Source: Rhizobiaceae bacterium (lineage in GTDB: Bacteria > Pseudomonadota > Alphaproteobacteria > Rhizobiales > Rhizobiaceae). From it: DNA of 64,000 nt. The DNA is taken from contig JAILWO010000002.1 in assembly GCA_025698895.1 (NCBI GenBank), positions 806,001-870,000 on the forward strand, in the 5' to 3' direction. Below the pieces are notes generated by a model. That model was not told where the DNA came from, did not search any database, and was given only the letters and a program-made list of their open reading frames with translations. Numbering within the stretch: the first letter of the stretch is position 1; each line of letters begins with the position of its first letter. The translations under genes and the position numbers were made by a program. Below are positions 8,483 through 17,826 of this stretch, piece after piece.

Positions 8483-9706
8483 TCACTCGGAGATTGGGGA
8501 ACTCTTGGCCAACTTCGCTCCGGCCAGTCCCCGCACCTTCTTCGCCAGAAGCCACAGGAAGGCGTTGCGCTTTATCGCGCGCTTGACGCCGGTCGCGGCG
8601 CGATGTCCCGCAACGAAGACCCTGCCTTTGGTGGTGAGGGGAACAAGCGCGTCGAACTGTGTCGTCTCTATATCGCACCAGGTCCGCTTGTAGGGCTCGT
8701 CGCCGATGCTGAAGTCGTAGACATCATACCCCTCCTGGCAAGCTTTGCTGATCTCCTCGAAGAACAGAAAGTCACCGGGACTGGTCGCGGCCAGCTCGTC
8801 GCTTCGGATGGCGCCGAACTCGCAGACGACCGTGCCACGCCGCCGGCTGGTTCCGGTGACCGCCCGGATCACGCCGCCCACCTCCAGCGCCGCCAACCGA
8901 AATGGCCTGGCGGGGTCGGCGAGCGAGTCCACGAAGAGCTTGCGCAGGCTCGCGCGGACGGACGGATCGGCAAAGGAGTCAGCGATCCCCTGGCTGGCGA
9001 AGCGCGCTGCTCTCAGCGAGAAGAATTCCTTGAGGACCGTGTCAACCTGCTGGGGAGTTTGCGCGTCGACGATCGCATAGCCGCCTGCGTCTTCGTATTT
9101 GCGCATCTGGGCGCGATGCTTCTTGCGTTTGCGCTTGCTGTTCATGCGCTGCAAGACGGCATCGAAGCCGCCGGCAAGGTTGCAGGCGAGCGCGATGTTG
9201 GGGCTGGCGCCGACCGACCAGCCCAAAAGCGGGTTCGCAACGCCGTCGATCTGTCGGAGCTGCCGCTCGAGTGCCAGGGCGTCGATATCGGATCGCGCCT
9301 GGGCGATCGCCGTCAAGAGCTCCGCGGCAAAGTCTTTGGGAAAGGTGGCGATGCTACCGCTCATGACCACCGGGAAATTGCCGTTGGCGTGCCGTCCGCC
9401 AGGAAACCGGGCGATCCGGAACATTCCGGACTTCACGACTTCGAGCGCCATAGCCAACACGGGCCGTCCCGCGCGAGACGCGATCACTACGATCATGTCG
9501 GAATCGGGGTTGTCGGCGAAGGCCGATACCCAGATCGGGGACTGCGCGGCGCCGAAACGCGCATCCTCGCACAGTGCGCGATAGGTCCGCAGCGCGCCGT
9601 GATCCATGACCTGCACGGTCGCGGACGAGGCGTTCGCTGTGCCCGATGTGGATCCGTCCGGCGTCCGCACTGGCACCGTGTCGAGCCGCGAAACGGCGTC
9701 AACCAT
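8483..9706 (-). CDS. FemAB/BcsL-type GNAT acyltransferase of a polysaccharide locus
   Basis: 407 residues of the CelD/BcsL (Acetyltransf_6) type: two GNAT-like halves, with a basic linker MNSKRKRKKHRAQMRKYEDAG at about the middle and the C-terminal half ending in FLFFEEISKACQEGYDVYDFSIGDEPYKRTWCD. Such proteins acylate sugars or peptidoglycan-like acceptors in the cytoplasm; the holdfast protein HfsK belongs to this group (family knowledge). Its stop is four bases from the co-polymerase stop (convergent), and it is divergent from the deacetylase gene across 45 bp. AAGGA lies seven bases before the ATG. It probably modifies the exopolysaccharide or its precursor; the substrate is unknown. Confidence 0.8.
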   Translation of the reverse strand: MVDAVSRLDTVPVRTPDGSTSGTANASSATVQVMDHGALRTYRALCEDARFGAAQSPIWVSAFADNPDSDMIVVIASRAGRPVLAMALEVVKSGMFRIARFPGGRHANGNFPVVMSGSIATFPKDFAAELLTAIAQARSDIDALALERQLRQIDGVANPLLGWSVGASPNIALACNLAGGFDAVLQRMNSKRKRKKHRAQMRKYEDAGGYAIVDAQTPQQVDTVLKEFFSLRAARFASQGIADSFADPSVRASLRKLFVDSLADPARPFRLAALEVGGVIRAVTGTSRRRGTVVCEFGAIRSDELAATSPGDFLFFEEISKACQEGYDVYDFSIGDEPYKRTWCDIETTQFDALVPLTTKGRVFVAGHRAATGVKRAIKRNAFLWLLAKKVRGLAGAKLAKSSPISE

Positions 9707-9751
9707 CCCTCAATCCTTCGCTTTCTACAGTGAACCTGGGGTTTCAGGGCA

Positions 9752-10834
9752 ATGCTAGGGCTCAAAGGTGAAGGAATGATCGACAAGACGGTGGCCGCGC
9801 GAAAGCTCGCCCTTACCGCGCTGCGATACTCTGGCCTCGCCTCGCTCGCCCGGCATGCGGTGACGAGGCTCGGCGCCATCATGATGCTTCACCGGGTGAC
9901 CAGCGAGCGCGTTTCGCCACTCGGTGTGAACAGCCACCTCACGATCAGCCCCGATTTCCTCGACGCGCTGCTGACCGAGATGCGCCGGCTCGGCTACGCC
10001 TTCCTGTCCATGGACGAACTGATGGAACATCTGTCGCGCGGCGCGCGGGGCGGTCTGGTCGCCGCCTTCACCGCCGACGACGGCTATCGCGACAATGCCG
10101 AGGAGGCGCTGCCCGTGCTGGAGGCCCACGACGCGCCGCTCGCGATCTACGTCGCGCCGGGCCTTGTCGACGGCGCAGCCGATCTGTGGTGGGACGTGCT
10201 GGAGACGATTATCGCCAAATCAGACCGGATCGACTTTGAAACGGGCGACGGGCCGCGAACCATCGACGCTACCACTCCCGCTCAAAAGCGCGCCGCCAAC
10301 GCCCGGCTGCATGACTATCTGACCCGGCAGGTGCCCGAGCGGGAACAGGTATCGGTCCTGCGCCGGATGGCAAATGCCGCATGCGTCGATCCACAGGAGC
10401 CGGCTCGCACGACCCTTCTGGACTGGTCCGGCATCGCCGCGCTTGCCGAGCGGCCCTCCGTCACCATAGGCGCGCATACGGTCCATCACGTGAACCTGAA
10501 GCGGCTTGAGTCCCAAGCCGCCCTGGAAGAGATGGTCCGATCCGCCACATTGATCGAGGCACGGACGGGAAGGCGTCCGCTTCACTTCGCCTATCCCTAC
10601 GGCTCTCCTGCCGCAGTCGGTCCGCGCGAGGTAGGGCTGGCCGCCGAAGCCGGCTTCACCAGCGCGGTCACCACACGCCACGGCCTGCTCAGGCCCGACC
10701 ACGCCGCGCATCCGCACGCGCTTCCGAGAATTTCAGTCAACGGCCTATACCAGGAGATCGGCTATATGCGTACCTTGCTGTCGGGCATCACCACCCCGAT
10801 GGCCAATGCCGGAAGGCTGACCGTGACGGTCTGA
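9752..10834 (+). CDS. polysaccharide deacetylase (NodB-like, carbohydrate esterase 4)
   Basis: 360 residues. CE4 motifs are visible: motif 1 as FTADDGYRDN (normally TFDDG; the two Asp are kept), motif 2 GAHTVHH with the metal-binding His pair, and motif 3 FAYPYGSP. It removes N-acetyl groups from GlcNAc-containing glycans. No classic signal peptide is seen, so a cytoplasmic or membrane-associated location is possible. An in-frame ATG at 9776 follows a GAAGGA with almost no spacing; I kept 9752 but the start is uncertain. HfsH in the holdfast pathway has the same activity, which supports a GlcNAc-containing adhesive polymer here. Confidence 0.88.
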   Translation: MLGLKGEGMIDKTVAARKLALTALRYSGLASLARHAVTRLGAIMMLHRVTSERVSPLGVNSHLTISPDFLDALLTEMRRLGYAFLSMDELMEHLSRGARGGLVAAFTADDGYRDNAEEALPVLEAHDAPLAIYVAPGLVDGAADLWWDVLETIIAKSDRIDFETGDGPRTIDATTPAQKRAANARLHDYLTRQVPEREQVSVLRRMANAACVDPQEPARTTLLDWSGIAALAERPSVTIGAHTVHHVNLKRLESQAALEEMVRSATLIEARTGRRPLHFAYPYGSPAAVGPREVGLAAEAGFTSAVTTRHGLLRPDHAAHPHALPRISVNGLYQEIGYMRTLLSGITTPMANAGRLTVTV

Positions 10835-10840
10835 AGCCTT

Positions 10841-11056
10841 TCACGCCTTGCCGGCTCGCGGCCCTGCCATCCACTTGATGATCAGCATCGCGGGCAGAAC
10901 CCACAGGAAACCAGTGAAGAAGAAATAGGCGAGGTGGACGAGCCAGTGCGACTCGGCGAGCCGCGCAACCGCGAACAGCGTGGCGACGACCGCATAGACG
11001 ATCACCAGTGCGACCAGCAGCACGCTTCCGATCAGCTTCTTGAGGCGAAGGGGCAT
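10841..11056 (-). CDS. DUF2842 small membrane protein
   Basis: 71 residues: a basic N-terminus (MPLRLKKLIG), one hydrophobic helix (SVLLVALVIVYAVVATLFAVARL) and a second (LAYFFFTGFLWVLPAMLIIKWM) ending in a basic tail. This matches the DUF2842 family of small alphaproteobacterial inner-membrane proteins, often encoded near the COX15 gene as here. A longer reading frame to 11272 exists, but its extra N-terminal part is low-complexity and not protein-like, so the ATG at 11056 was chosen. It converges on the deacetylase gene with six bases between stops. Function unknown. Confidence 0.78.
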   Translation of the reverse strand: MPLRLKKLIGSVLLVALVIVYAVVATLFAVARLAESHWLVHLAYFFFTGFLWVLPAMLIIKWMAGPRAGKA

Positions 11057-11123
11057 GGCCGGGACATAGCCCCCGTCGCCGGCAAGCGCAAATTCTTCGC
11101 TTGCCGGCGACGGCATGTCGCAG

Positions 11124-11552
11124 TCAGCTTCGCAGAAAGGGAAGGACGGTGCGTATGCGCGCATCGCGCAACCAAAGTCCACCCCACATGAACGCGCCGA
11201 GATAGAGGCTGAACAGGATATGGCTGAAGAGCGGCGACTCGGCGCGAATATGGGTGGCCATCGCGCCGCCAAGCAGGCCGGTCATCAGGATGGCGCCAAG
11301 CAGGCTGGTGCGCGGCACGAGGAAGAGCAGCGTGAAGGTCAGCTCCGCGAAGCCGATCGGGAGCACGTATCCCGCAGGCCAGCCCAGTTCGGCCATGATC
11401 TCATCCGCGACCGGCATTCCGGCAAGTTTCGGTGCCACCGACGCACCGAGCATGAACAGCGCGAAAATCCCTGAAAGCGCCCAGCCGGTGATGGTCATCC
11501 AGCGTGGTGTGGCCGTGAACTGCGTAGGTACTGCAAGCTGCGACGTCGCCAT
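11124..11552 (-). CDS. DoxX family membrane protein
   Basis: 142 residues with four hydrophobic segments ([76 protein letters not shown]), the pattern of DoxX/DUF4870-like four-helix membrane proteins. Its role is unassigned; family members are linked to thiosulfate or redox stress biology. The start at 11552 is supported by CAGGAGA eight bases upstream; a longer frame to 11705 would overlap the divergent COX15 start and looks non-native. It is divergent from the heme A synthase gene. Confidence 0.75.
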   Translation of the reverse strand: MATSQLAVPTQFTATPRWMTITGWALSGIFALFMLGASVAPKLAGMPVADEIMAELGWPAGYVLPIGFAELTFTLLFLVPRTSLLGAILMTGLLGGAMATHIRAESPLFSHILFSLYLGAFMWGGLWLRDARIRTVLPFLRS

Positions 11553-11691
11553 TGAAGTGTCTCCTGAACTGGCAAACCGTAAGGAAGACGTTCCTGCCGG
11601 CGGACTCCCGACACGCGGCCCGCATGTTGCGCGACCGCGTGTCGCGCGGCCGCTGCTTGCCAGTCGCAGGGCGTTGGTACATCCACTTGGC

Positions 11692-12768
11692 ATGACGACC
11701 GCCACCCTTCCACTGACACAACACGGGACCAGGCAGGCAGCCGATCGGCGCGCGGTTCGCCTGTGGCTCTATCTGGTACTGCTCGCGCTGTTCGCGCTCT
11801 TCGTAGTGGGCGGCGCGACAAGGCTGACCGATTCCGGCCTCTCGATCACCGAGTGGAAGCCGATCCACGGTGTGATCCCGCCGCTCTCGGAAGCCGAATG
11901 GCAGGAGGAGCTCGAAAAATACCGCCAGATCCCCGAATACCAGCAGATCAACAAGGGGATGAGCCTGGACGAGTTCAAGACCATCTTCTGGTGGGAATGG
12001 GCTCATCGCTTCCTTGCCCGTGGCGTCGGCTTCCTGTTCGCCGTGCCGCTGGCCTTCTTCTGGCTGACGGGCCGGCTGGAGCGGCATCTCAAGCCAAAGC
12101 TGCTTGGCCTGCTGGCGCTGGGCGGCCTGCAGGGCGCCGTCGGCTGGTGGATGGTAGCCTCCGGCCTCAGCGAGCGTGTCGATGTCAGCCAATACCGGCT
12201 CGCGACGCATCTCACGCTGGCCGCCATCATATTCGCCGCAATCATGTGGGTGGCGCGGGGACTTGCGCCGCATTCAGCCGGCCCGGCCGAGCGTACTGTC
12301 GTGCGCTTCGCCGGCGTGATGGCCGTCCTTGTGCTGTTCCAGATCTATCTCGGCGCGCTGGTGGCCGGTCTGGACGCCGGCATGGCCTACAATACATGGC
12401 CATTGATGGATGGTGCGATCGTCCCGACTGGCCTGTTCGTCCAGTCGCCTTCTTGGGTGAACCTGTTCGAGAATCCCAAGACGGTGCAGTTCGTCCATCG
12501 GCTCGGCGCCTATATCGTGCTGGCGGCGGCACTGTGGCACCTGATCTCGGCGTACCGCACTGCGCCGGGCAGTACCCACGCACGCAGGGCAGGGGTCCTG
12601 TTCGCGCTCATCTGCTGTCAGGCGGTGCTCGGCATCATGGCGCTCGTGCTTGTCGTGCCGTTCGGCTGGGCGCTTCTGCACCACGCCTTCGCGATAGTCG
12701 TGCTCGGCTTCGCCGTCGCACATTGGCGCGGCGCCGTGGGCGAGTATCAATCCCAGGCAAAGCCCTAG
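11692..12768 (+). CDS. ctaA: heme A synthase, COX15/CtaA type
   Basis: 358 residues with eight hydrophobic helices. Hallmarks are [26 protein letters not shown] after TM1, [13 protein letters not shown] (conserved His), the internal duplication with [22 protein letters not shown], and [11 protein letters not shown] and LLHHAFA histidines in the second half. It oxidises the heme O methyl group to a formyl group, producing heme A for cytochrome c oxidase. The start was taken at 11692; upstream in-frame sequence to 11254 lies opposite the DoxX gene and is not COX15-like. It converges on argC with a four-base overlap. Confidence 0.93.
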   Translation: MTTATLPLTQHGTRQAADRRAVRLWLYLVLLALFALFVVGGATRLTDSGLSITEWKPIHGVIPPLSEAEWQEELEKYRQIPEYQQINKGMSLDEFKTIFWWEWAHRFLARGVGFLFAVPLAFFWLTGRLERHLKPKLLGLLALGGLQGAVGWWMVASGLSERVDVSQYRLATHLTLAAIIFAAIMWVARGLAPHSAGPAERTVVRFAGVMAVLVLFQIYLGALVAGLDAGMAYNTWPLMDGAIVPTGLFVQSPSWVNLFENPKTVQFVHRLGAYIVLAAALWHLISAYRTAPGSTHARRAGVLFALICCQAVLGIMALVLVVPFGWALLHHAFAIVVLGFAVAHWRGAVGEYQSQAKP

Positions 12769-13688
12769 CTCGCCAGCATCAGGTCCATGTTCTGTACGGC
12801 CGCGCCCGAAGCGCCCTTGCCGAGATTGTCATAGACCGCGATCAGCAGCGCCTGCGCGCGAGCGTCGTTGGCGAAGACGTGCAGCGTCATGCGGTTGGTG
12901 CCGTTGTGCCGCTCCGGCTGGATGTCGTCGGAGCGTTCGAGGGCGGCATAGGGCGCGACGTCCACGCAACCGTCGCCGCTGGCATAGTGATCGGCGATCG
13001 CCGCGTAAAGCTCTGCCCCCGTCGGCACCTTCGGCAGGTGCGCGAGATGCAATGCAACGGCCGTGACCATGCCCTGCGCGAAATTGCCGACCGCCGGCTG
13101 CATGATCGGGTCGGCCGACAAGAGCGCGTAGCGCCTGAGTTCGGGGACGTGCTTGTGGGCCAGCGTCAGCCCATAGGGCAGGAACTCGGGCGCGTCCTCT
13201 CCCTTCGCCTCGTAGTCCTCGATCATCGGACGTCCGCCGCCACTGTAGCCGGAAATGCCGGAGACGGTGACCGGATAATCCTCTGGCAGCAGGCCCGCCG
13301 CGACCAGCGGACGGAGCGTCGCGATAGGACCCTGCGGCCAACATCCGGGATTGGCCACGCGCCTGGCCGTCCGGACCGCGTCGGCCTGTGCCTTGTCCAT
13401 CTCCGGAAAGCCGTAGGTCCATCCATCGGCCACGCGATGGGCTGTCGAGGCATCGATGACCCGCGTCGCGCCGTTCTCGATCATCGCGACGCTTTCGCGG
13501 GCCGCGTTGTCAGGCAGGCAAAGGATCGCGATATCAGCCCTGTTCAGGAACTCGGCGCGGGCACCCGCATCCTTGCGCTTCTCGGTCGGGATCGAAATCA
13601 GTTCGATATCCGACCGGTCCGCCAGCCTGGCCCTGATCTGCAGACCGGTGGTGCCGTGCTCGCCGTCGATAAAGACTTTTGCATTCAT
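12765..13688 (-). CDS. argC: N-acetyl-gamma-glutamyl-phosphate reductase
   Basis: 307 residues, the short (type 2) ArgC. The N-terminus [15 protein letters not shown] forms the NADP-binding Rossmann fold. The catalytic Cys is C116 in NPGCWPQG, followed by [13 protein letters not shown] and HKHVPEL. It reduces N-acetylglutamyl phosphate to the semialdehyde in arginine biosynthesis. It sits next to speB and the rplM-rpsI pair. Its stop overlaps the COX15 stop region by four bases in convergent orientation. Confidence 0.95.
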   Translation of the reverse strand: MNAKVFIDGEHGTTGLQIRARLADRSDIELISIPTEKRKDAGARAEFLNRADIAILCLPDNAARESVAMIENGATRVIDASTAHRVADGWTYGFPEMDKAQADAVRTARRVANPGCWPQGPIATLRPLVAAGLLPEDYPVTVSGISGYSGGGRPMIEDYEAKGEDAPEFLPYGLTLAHKHVPELRRYALLSADPIMQPAVGNFAQGMVTAVALHLAHLPKVPTGAELYAAIADHYASGDGCVDVAPYAALERSDDIQPERHNGTNRMTLHVFANDARAQALLIAVYDNLGKGASGAAVQNMDLMLAS

Positions 13689-13776
13689 GTCGTATCAGTC
13701 GCGGCCAGATCGGCCGTCCTTTCAGTCACTTGAAGCCACTGTCCGATTCAGTGCGCAAAGCACTTGAATCGATGTC

Positions 13777-14733
13777 TCAGTCGATCCCCCGGGCTCGTCG
13801 CGCCGCCAGAATGCCGAGATAATACATCGCGATGTTGGACGCGGCGATGGCGGTGATATCGGCATGGTCGTAGGCCGGTGCGACCTCCACCACGTCCGCG
13901 CCGACAATATTGAGCCGGTCGAGCTGGCGCAGCACCGAAAGCATCCTGGCCGATGACGGTCCACCCGATACCGGCGTGCCGGTGCCGGGCGCGAAGGCCG
14001 GGTCCAGGCAATCGATGTCGAAGGTGATGTAGGCCGGGCGCCCATTGGTGCGTTCGATGATCTGGTAGGCGATGTCGGAGGCCTTCATCTCCTCGACTTC
14101 CCAGCCGTAGAGCATCTTGATGCCGCAGTCCTCCGGTGCATGCGTGCGGATGCCGATCTGGATCGACGTGTCCGGATCGATGACGCCCTCACGTACCGCC
14201 CGGCCGACGAAGGAGCCGTGGTCGATGCGCTTGCCGTCGTCGGGCCAGGTGTCCTGATGGGCGTCGAACTGCACCAGCGCCAGCGGCCCATGCCTGGCAG
14301 CATGGGCTTTCAGGAGCGGCCAGGTGACGAAGTGATCGCCTCCGAGCGACAGCAGGAAGGCGCCGGACTTCAGGATCTTCGCCGCCTCGCGTTCGATGGT
14401 GGCCGGCGTCTTCTGGTGATTGCCGGAATCGAGCAGGCAGTCCCCATAGTCGACGACCGCCAGCCGCTCGAGAAAATCGTCAGCGAAGGGGTATTGCGCG
14501 TCATTGTCCATGATGGCCGAGGCGCGGCGGATCGCCTGCGGGCCGAAGCGCGCGCCCGGCCGGTTGGTCACCGCCGCGTCGAAGGGAATGCCCCACACAA
14601 CCGCGTCGGCGCCCTTGACGTTCTTCGTGTACCTGCGCCGCATGAAGGAGAGTGCGCCCGCATAGGTCGGCTCATAGGACGCCCCCACCGCCGATTTCGC
14701 GGTAAATGCGTTGTCGATTGATTTCGAAGCCAT
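13777..14733 (-). CDS. speB: agmatinase (ureohydrolase)
   Basis: 318 residues of the arginase/agmatinase family. The binuclear Mn ligands are visible in LSLGGDHFVTWPL, VQFDAHQDTWPDD and YITFDIDCLDPAFAPGTGTPVSGG. It hydrolyses agmatine to putrescine and urea; guanidinobutyrase or another ureohydrolase activity is the alternative, since these cannot be separated by eye. It starts just after the rpsI terminator, so it must have its own promoter in the 14734-14785 stretch. Confidence 0.88.
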   Translation of the reverse strand: MASKSIDNAFTAKSAVGASYEPTYAGALSFMRRRYTKNVKGADAVVWGIPFDAAVTNRPGARFGPQAIRRASAIMDNDAQYPFADDFLERLAVVDYGDCLLDSGNHQKTPATIEREAAKILKSGAFLLSLGGDHFVTWPLLKAHAARHGPLALVQFDAHQDTWPDDGKRIDHGSFVGRAVREGVIDPDTSIQIGIRTHAPEDCGIKMLYGWEVEEMKASDIAYQIIERTNGRPAYITFDIDCLDPAFAPGTGTPVSGGPSSARMLSVLRQLDRLNIVGADVVEVAPAYDHADITAIAASNIAMYYLGILAARRARGID

Positions 14734-14785
14734 CCGGTATCTCCCGTTGCGGTCGAGCTATTGGATGAATGTCGTGAGAGGACAA

Positions 14786-14813
14786 CAAAAAAAGCGGACC
14801 CGAGGGCCCGCTT
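14786..14813 (-). terminator. rho-independent terminator after rpsI
   Basis: On the minus strand, AAAGCGGGCCC and GGGTCCGCTTT form a stem of about eleven pairs around a three-base loop, followed by a run of T. It lies 25 bases after the rpsI stop and separates the ribosomal operon from speB. Confidence 0.9.
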
Positions 14814-14837
14814 TCCTGCAGTCCGTTTCCAGCGCAA

Positions 14838-15323
14838 TCAGCGCTTGGAGAACTGGAACGAGCGGCGGGCCTTTGCCTTGCCGTACTTCTTTCGCTCGAC
14901 CGTGCGGCTGTCGCGGGTCAGGAAGCCGCCCTTCTTGAGCACCGGGCGAAGTCCAGGCTCGTAATAGGTCAGCGCCTTGGAGATGCCGTGGCGGACGGCG
15001 CCCGCCTGGCCCGACAGGCCGCCGCCGGCGACGGTGGCGACGATGTCGAACTGGCCGTCGCGATTGGTCGCCACGATCGGCTGGCGCAGGATCATCTGCA
15101 GCACCGGACGCGCGAAGTACTTGTCGAACTCCTTGTCGTTGACGGTGATGCGGCCCGAACCGGGCTTGACCCAGACGCGGGCGATCGCGTCCTTGCGCTT
15201 GCCGGTGGCGTAGGCGCGGCCGTGCTTGTCGAGCTTCTGGACATGGACCGGCGCGGCCGGCTGTTCCGGCTGCGTGACGCCGGTAGCCTCACCAAGCTCG
15301 GCGAGAGAGGAGAGTTCAGCCAT
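14838..15323 (-). CDS. rpsI: 30S ribosomal protein S9
   Basis: 161 residues. The conserved S9 core starts at [27 protein letters not shown] and ends in the invariant basic tail [11 protein letters not shown] that contacts P-site tRNA. The first 35 residues are the usual alphaproteobacterial extension. It overlaps the rplM 3' end by eight bases and is followed by a strong terminator. Confidence 0.97.
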   Translation of the reverse strand: MAELSSLAELGEATGVTQPEQPAAPVHVQKLDKHGRAYATGKRKDAIARVWVKPGSGRITVNDKEFDKYFARPVLQMILRQPIVATNRDGQFDIVATVAGGGLSGQAGAVRHGISKALTYYEPGLRPVLKKGGFLTRDSRTVERKKYGKAKARRSFQFSKR

Positions 15324-15789
15324 ACTGTGCGACCCTTACGTTCTTCTTGTTCATCGCGGCGACGTCGAGCTTCTCGGGCTGCTGGGCCTCGTGCGGATGC
15401 TCGGCGCCGGCATAGACGCGCAAATTCTTCATCTGGCGACGGCCGAGCGGGCCGCGCGGGATCATGCGCTCGACGGCCTTCTCGACGACGCGCTCGGGGA
15501 AACGGCCTTCAAGCAGCTGGCGCGCGGTGCGTTCCTTCACGCCGCCGGGATGGCCGGTGTGCCAGTAATAGGTCTTGTCGGTGTACTTCTTGCCGGTGAA
15601 GACGACCTTGTCGGCATTGACGACGATGACGTTGTCGCCGTCGTCGACATGGGGGGTGAAGGTAGGCTTGTGCTTGCCGCGAAGACGGTTGGCGACGATA
15701 GTGGCCAGACGACCGACGACGAGACCCTCGGCGTCGATCAGCACCCACTTCTTCACCACGTCCGCAGGCTTCTGCGAAAAGGTTTTCAT
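15316..15789 (-). CDS. rplM: 50S ribosomal protein L13
   Basis: 157 residues from [30 protein letters not shown], with the L13 signature around [23 protein letters not shown] and [23 protein letters not shown]. The start used here is the one typical of the family. A GAGGG Shine-Dalgarno, however, sits at good spacing from an in-frame ATG at 15804 ([11 protein letters not shown]), so five more residues may be made in vivo. First gene of the L13-S9 operon; the two genes overlap. Confidence 0.95.
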   Translation of the reverse strand: MKTFSQKPADVVKKWVLIDAEGLVVGRLATIVANRLRGKHKPTFTPHVDDGDNVIVVNADKVVFTGKKYTDKTYYWHTGHPGGVKERTARQLLEGRFPERVVEKAVERMIPRGPLGRRQMKNLRVYAGAEHPHEAQQPEKLDVAAMNKKNVRVAQYG

Positions 15790-16093
15790 GGTTCGGGCTT
15801 TCATTGCGGACCCTCGACGGGCGAGGGCGTTTCTTGTTGCTTGCATTGGCGACGAGGGCGCCGCCAAACGAGGAACGGCGGCCCGTGAGCCGCTGTTCGC
15901 GCGTGCTCCTATGGGAAGTCAGGGTGTCAGTCAAGTCCGTTTCGCGCGTGGAGCCGAAAAGCCGCGCGAAAACAGCGGGCTATTAATGAGGTAACATGAT
16001 GCCATCACAGGACTCGCTGTATCCGCAGCCCGGGCTCCCGGAACGCTTGCAAGATGCCGCCTGCTACGGCAATACCGCCGGCCAGAGGCGACG
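15790..16093. other. divergent intergenic region between rplM and nnr
   Basis: About 300 bp without a supported gene. It must hold the rplM-rpsI promoter and the nnr promoter on opposite strands. I see the L13 leader with a GAGGG near 15812 and an AT-richer patch around 15980-16010, but no clear -35/-10 pair or hairpin. Confidence 0.5.
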
Positions 16094-17632
16094 ATGACGC
16101 ATGAGGTTCTCACGCCGGCGCGGATGGCGCAGGCCGATCGCCGCACGATCGAGAGCGGGCTGTTCGACGGCGCGGCGCTGATGGAGCGCGCGGGCGCGGC
16201 CGTGGTCGACGAGATACTCCGCCGCCATCCCGACAGAACGAGCGTCGACGTGCTTTGCGGGCCGGGCAACAATGGCGGCGACGGCTATGTGGTCGCGCGG
16301 CTGCTCGCCGGTCACGGGCACGTGGTGCGGGTCTTCGCCGAGCGCCCGCCGAACGCTGGGACCGACGCCGAGCGCGCGCGGGCGGCCTGTCCGGTCCCGG
16401 TCGCGCCGTTGGGCGAGTACGAGCCAGCCGCCGGATCGGTCCTGGTCGACGCGCTCTATGGCGCGGGTTTCAGGGGCGAGCTCGGCGGCGCGGCGGAAGC
16501 CGCGTTGCTGAAGTCGGTGGGATGCAACCTCGCCAGGGTGGCGGTTGACCTGCCGTCGGGCGTGAACGGTCATACGGGCGCGGGCGAGGTCGCGTTCCGC
16601 GCCGACGTCACCGTGACCTTCGTGCGCCCCAAGCCCGGCCACCTGCTTCATCCCGGCAAGCGCTGGTGCGGGGAGCTTGTCGTGGCCGACATCGGCGTCC
16701 CGGATCGCGCCGTGGCCGGCGACCCGCTGCGCCCTCATCCGATCGTCGCCAATCATCCCGACCAGTGGCGCGACGCGCTCATGGCGCACGACGCGACGGT
16801 CCACAAATATGCGCGCGGCCACTGCGCCGTCTTCTCGGGCGGTCCGACATCGACAGGGGCGGCGCGCCTGGCCGCGCTGGCCGCGGCGCGCGCCGGGGCG
16901 GGGGCCGTCACCGTGCTGTCGCCGCCGGATGCGCTGGCCGCCAACGCCGCGCATCTTACCGCCATCATGCTGGCCGAGCGCGGCACGCCCGACCGTGTCG
17001 CCGACTTCGCAAGAAGCCGCAAGGTCCGCTCGGCCGTGATCGGTCCCGGCTTCGGCGGCGGAGACGAAGCGCGCCGCCACGTGCTCGGCCTGATCGACAC
17101 GATCGACCGGGAGGATGCCGACGGACCACTGCGGGGCGGCATCGTGCTCGACGCCGATGCGCTGACATGTTTCGAGGAGGACCCCGCGCCGCTGTTTACT
17201 GCCGCCCGGTCGAAGCAGGGGGAGGGGCCCAAGCTGGTGCTGACGCCGCATGAGGGCGAGTTCCGCCGGCTGTTTCCCGACATCGCCGCCGATGCCTCGC
17301 TCTCCAAGGTGGAGAAGGCCGGGCTGGCGGCCGAGCGCGCCGGCGGCGTAGTCGTCATCAAGGGGGACGACACGGTGATCGCGTCCGACCCCGACCGCGC
17401 CGCCATCAATGTCAACGGCACGCCATGGCTCGCGACGGCGGCCTCGGGCGATGTGCTGGCCGGCATCGTCGGCGGCCTGCTCGCCCGGCGCCTGGCGCCG
17501 TTCGAAGCGGCGTGCGCGGCGGTCTGGATCCATGCCGAGGCCGCGCGTCGCTTCGGCCCCGGCCTGATCGCCGACGACCTGCCGGGGATGTTGCCGGCGG
17601 TGCTGTCGGAACTGGCGGCGTGGCGGTCGTGA
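16094..17632 (+). CDS. nnr: bifunctional NAD(P)H-hydrate epimerase/dehydratase
   Basis: 512-residue fusion. Residues 1-215 are the YjeF_N epimerase (LMERAGAAVVDEI, CGPGNNGGDGYVVARLL, VDALYGAGFRGEL, VDLPSGVNGHTG). Residues 225-510 are the ADP-dependent (S)-NAD(P)H-hydrate dehydratase of the ribokinase superfamily (KYARGHCAVFSGG, VIGPGFGGG, VLTPHEGEFRRLFP, ATAASGDVLAGIVGGLLAR). It repairs damaged nicotinamide cofactors in the cytosol. A GAGGCGAC Shine-Dalgarno precedes the ATG. Confidence 0.95.
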   Translation: MTHEVLTPARMAQADRRTIESGLFDGAALMERAGAAVVDEILRRHPDRTSVDVLCGPGNNGGDGYVVARLLAGHGHVVRVFAERPPNAGTDAERARAACPVPVAPLGEYEPAAGSVLVDALYGAGFRGELGGAAEAALLKSVGCNLARVAVDLPSGVNGHTGAGEVAFRADVTVTFVRPKPGHLLHPGKRWCGELVVADIGVPDRAVAGDPLRPHPIVANHPDQWRDALMAHDATVHKYARGHCAVFSGGPTSTGAARLAALAAARAGAGAVTVLSPPDALAANAAHLTAIMLAERGTPDRVADFARSRKVRSAVIGPGFGGGDEARRHVLGLIDTIDREDADGPLRGGIVLDADALTCFEEDPAPLFTAARSKQGEGPKLVLTPHEGEFRRLFPDIAADASLSKVEKAGLAAERAGGVVVIKGDDTVIASDPDRAAINVNGTPWLATAASGDVLAGIVGGLLARRLAPFEAACAAVWIHAEAARRFGPGLIADDLPGMLPAVLSELAAWRS

Positions 17633-17655
17633 TCGCCACGCCTCCCTTCAACGGA

Positions 17656-17683
17656 AAAAGGCCGGGCTGATAGACCCGACCTT
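17656..17683 (-). terminator. rho-independent terminator downstream of the DUF72 gene
   Basis: On the minus strand, AAGGTCGGGT pairs with GCCCGGCCTT (two G-U pairs) around a CTATCA loop and is followed by TTTTT. It lies about 145 bases after the DUF72 stop, in the convergent gap with nnr. Confidence 0.75.
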
Positions 17684-17826
17684 CCCATTCGCCTCGACGC
17701 CGCTGCCAGTACATCCGTGGTCAGGGCGGAAGCGAAACTTCCGATTTCCCGAGCATATGGGGATGTGGTTAAGGAATTGCAAACAGCGGCCCGATGACAG
17801 GACGAAATCGACGCGGCCGCCCCGCG

